This document shows positions 1 to 10,690 of a stretch of 64,000 nt of DNA, in pieces. The notes under the pieces are model-generated. The model saw only the letters and a program-made list of their open reading frames with translations. It searched no databases and was not told the DNA's origin. This DNA is from Homalodisca vitripennis (taxonomy: Eukaryota > Arthropoda > Insecta > Hemiptera > Cicadellidae): NCBI RefSeq assembly GCF_021130785.1, contig NC_060213.1, positions 113,786,501-113,850,500 on the forward strand, in the 5' to 3' direction. How positions within the stretch are numbered: the stretch's first letter is position 1; every line of letters begins with the position of its first letter. The position numbers and the translations under genes are program-made.

Positions 1-1492
1 GGGACTGGAAAATTTCTGCCTGTTTCTCTAGCTGACTGCAAAATATTTCAACACTAATTCTTTATTTCTATACAGGCAACACTGAGTTGGATGATGGTGC
101 AAGTCTATGCTATGGAATTTGGCTGTGCAATATGTTTACATTGGTATTAAGGGTAAACTTGATCGCCACGAGAAAATAGCGGTGTAATAAATTAGTTAAA
201 AAAGTGAGTACTATTATGTGAGATGCTAAAATATGGTATTTTTATACATAGAGTAAAAAGAAAAATAATAGAGTGGAAATTCATTGTCAATAGTGCGTGA
301 TAAAATTTTATTTGAGTGCACTTTAGTACCCTCCAAAGCCTTCCGGAACTTTTATTATTTGAACACTGCTATGAAACCAAAACAAAATATTTGATTTATC
401 AGGTCGAAATATATACAAAATTTTAAATAAACCTAAGTACTATCTTGTTTACAGTATTTTAGCATGGTTACTAAATAAATAAGAATAGTGCATTATGTTG
501 TTGGAACACATATGGATTCAAAATAACATATAATTACTTCCTTTCTGTATTACAAATTATTACAGAGTAATGCAGACCAAACTGAATGCCATCCTTCAAT
601 CAAAAGACGCTAGTCGAGTTATCAGTGACGTTTAACTGCTAATTGATGATCAACTGGTTCTTGCATTTCAGCCTACATTACGAGCTCAATGTTGTCATTT
701 AAAGCACTTGCTTTGAAATTTGTTTGGATACATTACATGTTGTTTTCCTGATATATAATAAGGAAATACTTTTTATTATACATATAATTATCAATTAATA
801 AAATGTTTTGTTTTATTTTTTTTTTTTAATTTAATATTTTCTTCTTGTAATGCTTATATTTTCAGAAAATTATTAAGTCCTATAATACGTAATTACTAGT
901 TAAAATTTCTAACTCTGTGTTGTTAATTTTATTTAAAAAAATCAACTCCGATAAATTACAACAAGATATACTCGTATATTAATATAAACGTCCAAACTAT
1001 TTAATTATATGTTTAATATTTTGCACTTACTTACAATACATAAACTTTAATAACATTTTGTAAATAATATACAACATATAACACACCGAAACTAACTTGA
1101 ATGGTCTGACTGCGTAACACTGCTTGTTTTCATATTTGGGTCATGGTAATATTAAACTAATTAATTAAAACTGTTATATTTCGAAAAATCTAGTCAGATT
1201 TTTAAAATTACTTGATGTAATTTTGTAATAGAACTTTGCACCCTTACCTAAGTTTGTTAATGTATTCAATGAAAACTTCTATTTTTATAATATTTGACAT
1301 CTAACATTTGCAATCACCGTTATTGTAGTTATATTCATTTTGTACAGCTATAGTGAACTAATTTTCCAACCAAATTTGAATACTCTGTATCAAACGTCTA
1401 TAAATTACTCGTCAAAATAAAAGCTTTTAATAAAAGAACATAATATAGGGCTTAGTGTTTTTGGATATATTTTTCAACAGTTTCCTAAATAT

Positions 1493-1930
1493 TTGTCAAC
1501 CTTTATAAAACAACCTTTATATCAAGTTAAGTACGATAGCATTATTCAAAATAACAGCTTTAATGTTTTACTTACTGTACATTTAAACATTACAATTTTC
1601 TTTTCATACATAAATAGAATCGCTTCCACAAATACATATAGATCTCCACATCCACCTCTCACCTCACCTCTACGAAAACATCTCCCTCAACCCCACCCGC
1701 AGCCCAAATACGCATTCTCTCTTTCACATCGATCAGTGAAAGCAGGAAATGGTAATGTGGAGATCGCTTTAAAAGCTCCCACACGAGGAGAGCACTTTAA
1801 ATCCTGTCTTTTGTTTGCTTTTCCATCACGGAAATATGATTTAAATTCTTTAACCACCCACTTAATGATTGTACTTTTCCGTTTTCAAGCATCAACTTCA
1901 GTCATTCGAGAGCTAACACAGAACTTTTAA
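1493..1930 (+). other. Weak 145-codon open frame inside the A repeat
   Basis: This frame starts at a TTG codon and is also open in copy A2 (55655-56092). I do not recognise the predicted peptide: there are no domain motifs, and the middle is rich in Pro, His and Ser. The two copies differ at many amino-acid positions, and the related block in copy B (about 23394-23896) is broken into separate frames. That pattern gives no sign of protein-level constraint. The underlying DNA is less A+T-rich than its surroundings and is conserved in three copies, so a regulatory or RNA role is at least as likely as coding. Confidence 0.15.
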
Positions 1931-3553
1931 TTTCCACAAATGAAAATGTCTGAATGCCATTTTTAAAAAAGTATATAAAATTATTAAAACGTATGTAAAA
2001 TTGACATCTTAAAAGTAAACATTTAGTTTGCTGAATTTATCTAATCTAAATATAAACCCGTACTTTGATTCTCAAAAATTTATAATTCCTGGGTATATTA
2101 GAAAAGTGTAGGTAAATGACAGCAGATACTAAATTTATCAAGAAATAGTAACTGCTAAAGTTTAAATTGGAATTAAAGCTTTCTGAATATCCGTAAGATG
2201 TTTAATAGACTTAAAATAGAGTTAAACTAGAAACGATTAATAACTTGCAGATTTTAATGTTTTGTTTAACATTACGTAGACAGATATATATTTGAAAATT
2301 CATAATTTCATATATGATACGTAAGTTCATTTAGCCTTATACTGAACAAAACAAGTATACAGTCATACTGATTGTGTTTAAAAACGTAATAGGATTATTT
2401 AGCATTTTTGCACTTTCCAGAGCTAGTTTAAAACCAATAAGGTAATTCTATTTAATTTAATAAAATAGATCAATGCTACATCCTGTTCAGTTTATTAATT
2501 TTGTTTACTATCAAAAAAATATAAAATATTATCCCATTTTAAGTACAAAATATGATCAACTACAGTAAAAGTGAAAACTTAATAATAAATTGAATACTCA
2601 ACTTTAAATTGGATTCAATGCTCAACTGTGATACTTGTATAGAAAATAGCATCAAACTATGGTGAACTCCAGAGCAATATATAACTCTAGGTGCAGCAGT
2701 AACACAAATGTGAACCGCGGGAGCTTTTATATCAAGCCGAGGCGAAATGTTTGTTTTATCTCTGTTCAGAAGTAGTACAGTTTTTTTCTGAGATAAAACG
2801 TCAGTAATTAAAAATACGTGCCCCTCACAGTTAAAATCTACCGTACTTTATGAGTCAGTGGTAAACCAGTCAGTAATTAAAATACGTAATCGATACTATT
2901 ATAAATATACCATAGGATTTTTATCTCAAGGGTAAAATCATTGACCAATTACTTAGATCTATTTCTAAATATTCAAAAATCTAACGTATTAGCCTGCATG
3001 GTAAAACATTCAATAATAAAGGTGGTGCAATCAATTTTGAGTTTATAAATATTTTTGTGCATTAAATCTAACTTAACATGTCTACCGTACCAAAAGGCTA
3101 TTGCATCTCCACTTGTATGTTATATTTTTGTCTCACAGGTAGTTTCGATTAACATTTGAAATATTTACTAATGACCATTGGCAACTTTTATAAATTTTTA
3201 GTGTTACAATGGCCACCAAGTAATACTAGTACTCGATACTAGTAAAACACAGTTTGGATATCAATAAAGGGAAATACAGAATTCTTACTAATTGCTCACT
3301 TTAGAAGCTGATAAAAGCTTATTATCAACAAGTCAATTAGTAATGATCAATACAATCAATTAGTACAAAACATACATTTTTAGGTCAGGAAAGTACTGTA
3401 AGTTCATAACAGTTATTTATTATAATGGTGAATTATTTATATTGATAGTATAACTTTGAATGAGAATTGATTATGTAAAATTAGATTATATTATACTGGC
3501 AGAGAGGGAGCTTACCTGTCACGTGAGATAACTGTCACATGATGAGGGGTGGT

Positions 3554-3596
3554 GAGGTTTTATCGAGTGACACTCACTGTTTTATTGGTATTGTCA
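3554..3596 (+). repeat. Recurring TTTATCGAGTGACA block (copy 1)
   Basis: The block runs from a G-rich stretch through TTTATCGAGTGACACTCACT to TTTTATTGGTATTGTCA. Related blocks occur at 18221-18262, 49646-49690, 53239-53278 and 57710-57751, all on the same strand. Two of these lie within A1 and two within C, so the macro-repeat has an internal lower-order repeat. Confidence 0.7.
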
Positions 3597-5457
3597 TCCT
3601 AGTGTTTGTAAATGGCGGATATCATCATCCAAAAATACTTTCTACTCCTAGGGTCATTTGCTTATTTTATTTGTAAATTAAAAATCTATACATACTATAT
3701 GTATTAAATATATTAATATATGATGTATAGCTTTTTATACACCGCCTTTAGATTACAAATAATATTATCTTGTTAGTGTTAATCTTCACTGTATTAGACG
3801 TTGATCAAATGTATGTAGCAATAATGATACATTACGTAATAAGATGTTGATGATGTGTTTGGATAATGATAAACACTTTCTCATTATGCTTATGGACACT
3901 ATTTTATTACATTAAGTTAAACGTCCATTTAAATTTACACTAAATTAAAACGTTTATTACAGATAGGCTCATACATGCGTTTAGGAATGAATTAATAGGC
4001 CCTCGATTTGTCTATTAATACATAAATAAATAATACGTATATTACATTTTAATGGAAGTTTTAGGATGATAGAAAATATACGTTATAAGCACAAATAATA
4101 TAAACGTTATGGCATTTGTCACTAAACGTGAGAAAATGATCGACTGAAATATTTTTCATAAATAATAAAACTGCACTAAATTGCGTTGAAAAATGTGCAG
4201 GCGTCTTTTTTAATGTCAAATGACTCGATCAAAAATCGTATACATAAATCTAATAATAGATAAAAGTATTTTTCTATTTTTTATCATTCATGCGAATTAA
4301 CGAGTTGGCCATTTTCCATTATTGAAATATGAAAAACACTAATTTACTTGCTATTTAACCTTACGTAGGTTACACTTTATGCTGTTATTCATTGTTTTGT
4401 TCCTTTTAAGTATTTTACTTAACTATGAAACTTTAGTGTATTATTATTATTAACATTACAATTTTTCTATAATACACGATGTAAAAATATTTAAAACTTA
4501 TATTGTTCGATTTACATCTCTTATGTTGCAAATGTTCTCACCAACAAATTCAGGGTAACTTGGTACGGCCAAGTCTACGTAATATAATGAATAATAAATA
4601 AATAATTCTATACATAACCCTTCATGCAATCATTCAGAAACTTTCACACAATGAATGTATTGTGTTATAATTTACATAAAATTTACACGCACAAGCGTAC
4701 ATTACGCATTTTTTAAATATCTTCAACACGATATCGAAAAATCTCGGTAATTATTTTACAATTTTACATATTGGAATTTTACATGAAGTCTATACAGAAG
4801 TCTATAAAACTTGTATAAAACAATATTCATTATAAAGTAAAAAATGAGCCCAACCTGTATACGTTTTCGTCTGAGTAAAGGTATATAAGTTAAAAGGGAA
4901 GAAATTAACAAACTTAACTATAAACATCTCGTCAAAGTTTACGCTTAGCTAATTTTCACGCTGTTTAACTGTTCTCTCGACCTACTACTACAGCAAAAGC
5001 TGAAAGTATTTCTTGGAAACCCAATAAATCAGACTTCTAGGATAAAATGTTGCCTCATGTTTCCTGCTGAATTCTTCATAACCTGAAAGCTCCCGATAGT
5101 TAGCTTGAGTGCTCCTCCGGTAAAACATATCAATCATTCTTAAACGATCATGATAAAATCTTTGATTACCTTCCAGGAAAATATATTAAATGAAGGTGTT
5201 TTAACATTTCCTGTTCTATTTCAAGATTTAAGTTTAATTAAGTATTAACAAAATCCACATGCAACTATATCATGCGATATGATACAATAACGTTCAAATC
5301 TAAAGAAGAACTCCAGCGTAATAAACCAAATTTTTAACACATTGAACACCTAAAATGGTTCATTAAACTCTATGTCATGTATATTTCGACCGTTAAGTAT
5401 TTACAATAGTGTATACCAAACTGAACACATTTATTCACTGACCTGGTCTAATTGTAT

Positions 5458-6302
5458 TTACTCGTTTGGACCGAATGGACGAAACACATGGGGTTGGAAA
5501 CCGCTAAGGTCGTAATAATGAAAACTCGATTTTCAAATTTTACTTATATGTTAAATTGTGGCAAATATAAAAGGATAAAAGATAAAAGCACCACTTCTAA
5601 ATATTAAAATAAATAATGTATTGCCCCGTTGTTGCCAAATAGAGTAATAGTTAACTAAATGATATCCTAGGGGTGGGCCTAATGGTTCCAGTGTTCTATG
5701 GGAATTTTGCATACGAACTTGGTAATTATTAAAACTTTAAAATTGACGTCCCTTCACATTAAGCGCGGGCGTCTACATTACAGCTGTAGTCGAAAAAGTG
5801 AAAATTAGTTGATTAAAAGTCAAAGCATGAATGCTAGAAGCACTCGAAGTTGAAATCAGAGACTCGATGTTAAAATCAAAGACTCGAAGTTAAAATCAAA
5901 GACTCGAAGTTGAACTCAACTAAAACAAAATCACGACAGTACCACCCATTTATCAAGAGAACTTAAGATTCATGACGACGTAGTCTCGTTAGAAGGACAT
6001 CACCACACTATTATCAGTATTAATCTGCCAAATAAAACATCAACCATGGTAAGTTACTTAAATATTTACAACTTTACATTACATTCCTAATTAGATGTCT
6101 CGCATGAAAGGGCTAATTTATAATACGAAAATATAAATTTTACTTACGGACATGGCGCGCGAGGTGTTTCTCGGCAGCAAGATGGTCAGCTACTAAGTTC
6201 CCGACAGAAACAATCAATACGCGTGCCAATTAGGTTATTAATCCGCCAAGAATTTAGTTCCAAGAACATCGGATGTAACTTATATTAACCAGTAACGAGT
6301 AA
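5458..6302 (+). mobile_element. Putative 0.85 kb non-autonomous inverted-repeat element (block S) in A1
   Basis: The block is bounded by TTACTCGTT on the left and AACGAGTAA on the right, a 9-bp inverted repeat, and has no coding capacity. A divergent copy lies in inverted orientation at about 22425-23205, inside an otherwise direct relative of A1 (copy B). The aligned copy C seems to lack it. Together this suggests a unit that moved independently. A TA dinucleotide flanks the right end, and one lies close to the left end with a one-base ambiguity, which would fit a mariner-type insertion. The ends are weak, so this is an inference. Confidence 0.45.
5841..5920 (+). repeat. 20-bp tandem repeat, four units
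   Basis: Four consecutive 20-bp units resemble GACTCGAAGTTAAAATCAAA, with one or a few changes each. The matching place in A2 (60038-60077) has only two units, so the array changed length after the duplication. Confidence 0.85.
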
Positions 6303-6699
6303 TAGGGTTGCGAAAATATGTATTATACAAAATACAACTAAATAACGGTACACATTGTTGAGAATGTGCTAAGGTAGAAGTAAACCACTCCACATGGCAC
6401 GTAACAGTCGTCGCCGAGTTTGCATGCATAGTTTCAATTTATTGCTCATTTCATTATGCTGCGCGTGTTACTATGTCGCATGCTAATGCGGCATATATGA
6501 TTGTACTCAGTTTGCTTGAAAATGTACTTGAATTTTATGATATTCTTTGTGCTAGCATGACTACATATAAGAGCAATGGAAAAACATTTACTAACACTTT
6601 TTTCAAATCCTATGGAGTTATAGGCGTCACCACCAAACTCGAAGTTTCGTATTTAGAAATGTAGGTTCTTGTAAACTTTCAAGTGAGTAGGTCCCAAAA

Positions 6700-6886
6700 T
6701 TTAACAATTTGCCATCGTCCAATGATACGATCTTTCGAGATCTACAGTCTGATATCTTCCTCAGGTGAATAAGTAACCTAACAAATAGTTACAAACTAGG
6801 TTAAAATAAAAAGTCATATCAGAGCGTTGTGACACGCATAAGTCAGGAGTCACCACAACCATGTTGAGTGTCAGCTCCATACTTAC
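6700..6886 (+). mobile_element. Small inverted-repeat element (66-bp TIR family), left half, split by LTR element
   Basis: This sequence resembles the left TIR and interior of the complete element at 28963-29267, including the stretch around CAAACTAGGTTAAAATAAA and the following GTTGTGACACGC-like segment. Its right half continues at 16203-16352 after the LTR retrotransposon. The homologous element without the insertion is at about 60848-61192. The left TIR is degenerate here. Confidence 0.7.
6883..6886. repeat. Target-site duplication TTAC, left
   Basis: TTAC directly precedes the 5' LTR and is repeated at 16199-16202 directly after the 3' LTR. A 4-bp duplication is usual for Ty3/gypsy integrases. 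Confidence 0.9.
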
Positions 6887-8906
6887 TGAGCCGGGGCTCA
6901 GTTTGGACAATTTATTTTTGTCTTTTATTTTGCCCACCTCGGCCACTCTTGTCAGTCGGTGGGGGAGTCACTCCGTCAGAGTATTGATTTTCTGCCTGGT
7001 TGAGGTCAGCTGGTTGACCTTGACTAGTTTACCGACCAGCTGTTCACCGGCACCGGCACTGGCTCTGGCTACTGTTCGGAGCGGTCAGACACGTTCGGAG
7101 AAGCTTACTGTGTTCTGGCTGTTCTCTGTTCTTCCCGTTTCTCCATGGCTGGCTAATTCACCGACTTTCGGCAGGTAATTGTTTTTTTTCACTCTCTTAA
7201 CTTATTTAGTTGGCGGTTTTTCTCTCCCACCCAGACATATATTATCGTAGATTAGTTATAAGTAATTTATATATATTATTTTGTAACTTGTGTTCCTCGT
7301 GTACGTGTTCGTGTCGCAAAGTGTTCGTTCCTGTCTTTCGTACCGTACGTTCTAAAATTTGTTAATTTATTTACTTGCTAGTTTAGTTTTTTATCTTTCG
7401 CTCTTGTGCTTTCTAACTGATCCGTTCGGCGAACGGAAATTATTTATTCCGTGTACACACCTTGTTTTTATTTAGTGTAAGCGAGACGGTACAGACTTTG
7501 CAAATTTTTTGTTACCTCGTGTTTTGTGTTGCGTGCAAATTTGGGTGGCAACATCCATGATTTCAATTTTATTATTTAATTATTGCCTTTATAGTAGCGT
7601 GAACTGATTAGAATTTAATTATTGTTATTTGGGAAATAATGTATTGTTATTATTTGTAAATTATATAATTATTATTATGCCTACCTTACAATTAATATTT
7701 AATAGCAAAATGTAAATTATTATAATATTATAATAGAATGATTAAAATCCAGCGAATTATAGTTACAAGTAATTGTTATCACGCTTAATCATTTAGTATG
7801 GCTGTTCTAGCCTATAAGTAAATGTTTATATATTTGAAAATTTGTTTTGTTTGTAATATTTAATATTGTCACCAAGTAGTGTATCTTATAATACTTGGTG
7901 TCTTGAGGTATTTTTGGGAAATAGTCTTCTGATACTTAAAAGGTACTGTTAGTTACAGATTGTTATTTTTTTTAATTGTTAAATTTAAATATTTTATTAT
8001 ACTTTGTGGCAAACATAATTAAGTTTTTATTATTTCTCGGGTTGTAGTAAAGTTGTTCTGAATATCTACTGGTTATGTTGGGATTCTATAGGGTCCCCGT
8101 GAGTGCCGTCAGCGGGACTGATGCGGCGAGTCTGCCCACAGCACTGAAGCCAACTGAATGCCCGCGCCCTGCCAGCGCTATTGGACCGGCATCCAACCGG
8201 AGTGTAGTGCTCCCATTAATTTCTTCTGGAACAAGGTTGGATCAGAAATGTTTTTTACTTCTTATACCACTTGAGAGGATTGGCTTGTATGGAGCGCTGC
8301 CAGATGTTAGATCTGGAGGAGGGCCAGTATATTAGCCAGTATTATTTAGTTTAGTTACATGAACTGAAGGGGAGGATTTCATCTTTAATTCGGATTCGTG
8401 AAGGCAACTAAGCCCCCGCCTCCTTCGAAAATTGGCTTTAAATATTTTTTTTTAATTTTCGGCTACAAACTTGAAACCAAATTATTTTTTAAAATTAGTG
8501 GGCCTAGAAATTCTACAACCTTTTCCCTCCCCTCAGTTCATAAAAAATTACCTGTTAAAATTTTTAGATTTACTACTGCCGTACCTGATATATGTTATTT
8601 ATAGACCAAATTTCTATTTATTGTGTTATTATTATATTATTTATTTATTATGTTATTGTCATTATTGGAATTATATTTATTGTTGTTATTTAGTTTTTAA
8701 GTTACGCGGTGCACCGTGGTGCTGCATAATTGTATTTTGCATGGAAATGTTTGCCACCTACTAATTATATTTCTTGTACTCGAAATCTTGTCTCGTTTTT
8801 GTCTCTTCCCACTAGTGGCATGTGATTGTTTTTTTTTTATGATTTGCTCCGAGTTTGGGAGGGGCACGCTTCCGAGGCCTCCTGTATTTCTCACTAACTC
8901 GGAACA
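6887..8906 (+). repeat. 5' LTR
   Basis: This 2020-bp direct repeat begins TGAGCC and ends GGAACA, giving the standard TG...CA ends. It opens with a 14-bp palindrome, TGAGCCGGGGCTCA. Against the 3' LTR I see a 1-base T-run difference near 6915, a complex 8-base difference around 6950-6970, a 1-base T-run difference near 7180, and two substitutions near 8401-8409. Promoter and polyadenylation signals must lie here, but I could not place them. Confidence 0.95.
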
Positions 8907-8909
8907 AAA

Positions 8910-8930
8910 TGGTAGCAGAGCGTGGTTACG
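8910..8930 (+). promoter_or_regulatory. Primer-binding site, probably initiator tRNA-Met
   Basis: TGGTAGCAGAG begins three bases after the 5' LTR. It is the exact complement of the last 11 bases of animal initiator methionine tRNA including CCA. Complementarity continues imperfectly (TGGTT) to about 8930. This is where minus-strand DNA synthesis would be primed. Confidence 0.75.
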
Positions 8931-9341
8931 TGTTTTTACCCTCTACGGGCCCGGGGTTTTTGTTTTGCCACTGGTGGTGAGAGAGATGAGTTGAAGTTGT
9001 TAGTTGACTTCCTGCGCCTGTGCCGTCTCGCTGTGCTATTTTCCGCCGATCGACAGGAAGTGTGTGAACCTATTTATTTCCTGATTATTGTTACTTGTGT
9101 GTTTTTGTTATACATTGTCATCGTTGTTTTTTTTTCTGGTTTTGTTCTGGTACGGCGTAGTGTTTTGTTGCGGTATTTTGGTTTCGCTGCCGTGTTTCGT
9201 GGACGGCAGGAATTCTGGGGACCCTGCTGAGAGTGTTGTCTCACTAAGTTATTCACTTGTCGCCTTAGTTATTGCTTTGTTAGTCGTTGACTTCGAGTCA
9301 GTGTGTGTTACTTGTTAGTCTGTGTCATTTATTTATTTATC

Positions 9342-10655
9342 ATGCCTGTCTCTCTGGTGCCTGAATACTTGTTGAAGGAGGATCTCCATTTTGAGTTGTT
9401 GGCTCGTGGGCTTACTCCGGGTTCCGACTGCGAGTCCATGCGGAAGCAACTGCGTGATAATATGGAACTGGACACGACCTGGCCTAGAGATTTGACGTTC
9501 CAGAAGCAGAGGCCTATTTTGGAGGCTAAGTTGGAGACGTTTGAGAATAGTCAGGAGGACTGGTTGGAGTCGCCGCCTACTGGCCGAGAGAGGGCTAGGT
9601 ATTTGTCCCGGCTTACCCATCTACATATGAGGCTGTCGCTACTTAGAGCCAAGCTTACCAGTTCTGGTGATAAGGAGTGGTTGGAGGAACGCGTCACCTT
9701 GGTTGACGGCCTGCTGACTGTACTCGAGAGGGACGAGGGGGCAAAGGCTCCTGAAAAAACTTTGTCTGCGATTGACTCTGCTGCGGCTGTTAAGGGTGAA
9801 TGCCGGATCCCTGGGTCAGTTGTTGCTGATTTTGATGTGGGCGTGGCGTCGGGGGTGTCTGGTGTGGACGGGGCCCGGGGGCCTATGACCCAAATGCCTG
9901 CTGGATCTGGGGGACTGGGGACTGTGGTGACGGGATCCTTTGTTCAGTATCACAAGCTTCCGAACCCACTTACCCCGTTGCTGCAGCGACTACCAACGGT
10001 GGATGGTCTAGATACTGAAGCCTTGCTGCGGTTTCTTTCTGAGATCCTGCGACTGCATGACTTGCCTGGTCTTCAGGGAGCGAGCTTCCTGCATGTCATC
10101 TCTCCGTTTTGTAGGCCACCTTTGGGTGACTGTCTGGTTCGAGTTCTCCAGAGGGGTGGTACCCTGGATGATTTTCATAGGGAGGCATTGGATTTCTTTG
10201 TTCCTGGTCAGTTGAGGGAACGTCTCCGTGTGGAGAAATTCTTTAGGCCTCAGGGCAACGGAGAGAGTTTGGCTAAGTTTGTGGCCGAGGTGAGGGACAC
10301 TGATAGGGTGTTAAGGCTCAATATCCCCGAAAGTACTGTGGTCACCACCATTCTTGAGGGTCTCAATCCTGAAGAGAGGTCCCGTCTAGTTTTTGCTGGT
10401 CGCCCTTCCACCTTTTCTGAACTGGACCGTCTGTGCATTGCTTCGCGCAGCGTGCAGTTTGCTGACCGGCAGAGGGCGGAGAGGAACAATCATCGTTCCA
10501 TCCAGCCCTCCAGGGCTGTCACGGCCGTACAGAATCCCGTGGATGGGCCACATCACTCTGGTGGGCTTCATCCACCCATCTGCTATGCCTGTGGTGAACG
10601 AGGTCATACTCGTCGGGAGTGTCCTAGGAGATATCGCACTGGTCCAAAAAACTAG
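9342..10655 (+). CDS. gag: Gag structural protein of the LTR retrotransposon
   Basis: This 437-residue protein would form the cytoplasmic particle that packages the element's RNA. I chose the ATG at 9342; the frame is open for 13 more codons upstream, but they look like leader sequence. The central region (about residues 200-400) resembles a retrotransposon capsid domain, with the PNPLTPLLQRLP stretch near its start and many Leu/Arg-rich helices. The C-terminus has one zinc knuckle, C-X2-C-X4-H-X4-C (CYACGERGHTRREC), for RNA binding. The frame ends in TAG directly after the heptamer A AAA AAC, which points to a -1 frameshift into pol. The frame is intact. Confidence 0.92.
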   Translation: MPVSLVPEYLLKEDLHFELLARGLTPGSDCESMRKQLRDNMELDTTWPRDLTFQKQRPILEAKLETFENSQEDWLESPPTGRERARYLSRLTHLHMRLSLLRAKLTSSGDKEWLEERVTLVDGLLTVLERDEGAKAPEKTLSAIDSAAAVKGECRIPGSVVADFDVGVASGVSGVDGARGPMTQMPAGSGGLGTVVTGSFVQYHKLPNPLTPLLQRLPTVDGLDTEALLRFLSEILRLHDLPGLQGASFLHVISPFCRPPLGDCLVRVLQRGGTLDDFHREALDFFVPGQLRERLRVEKFFRPQGNGESLAKFVAEVRDTDRVLRLNIPESTVVTTILEGLNPEERSRLVFAGRPSTFSELDRLCIASRSVQFADRQRAERNNHRSIQPSRAVTAVQNPVDGPHHSGGLHPPICYACGERGHTRRECPRRYRTGPKN

Positions 10656-10690
10656 ATCAAAGGGGGGTTTTCTCTGAAGTTCCCCCGAGG
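10646..10690 (+). promoter_or_regulatory. Likely -1 ribosomal frameshift signal between gag and pol
   Basis: The heptamer A AAA AAC (10646-10652) lies in gag phase and is followed at once by the gag stop TAG (10653-10655). It is a canonical slippery site of retroviral type. Nine bases later a run of six G (10662-10667) can pair with a run of five C (10682-10686), making a short stem-loop. The pol frame is the -1 frame relative to gag and is open across this junction. Slippage would yield Gag-Pol in minority amounts. Confidence 0.8.

Larger units (their letters stand above)
1..6886 (+). repeat. Macro-repeat copy A1, left part
   Basis: This A+T-rich, apparently non-coding DNA is repeated almost base for base at 54130-61043, with scattered substitutions and small indels. 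From 4861 to about 5228 I saw no difference from the other copy. The homology resumes at 16199, after the LTR retrotransposon. More divergent relatives lie at about 48300-53730 and 21700-23900. No convincing protein is encoded; the longest frame (1493-1930) is treated separately. The true left boundary is outside the window. The repeat could be a large non-autonomous transposon or a segmental duplication; I did not find clear ends. Confidence 0.85.

Noticed and set aside
6473..6664. 63-codon frame in A1
   Set aside because: Its A2 counterpart is altered and shorter, so there is no sign of selection.
8075..9318. Several 60-100 codon frames in the 5' LTR and leader, duplicated in the 3' LTR
   Set aside because: They recur only because the LTRs are repeats, and have no domain features.
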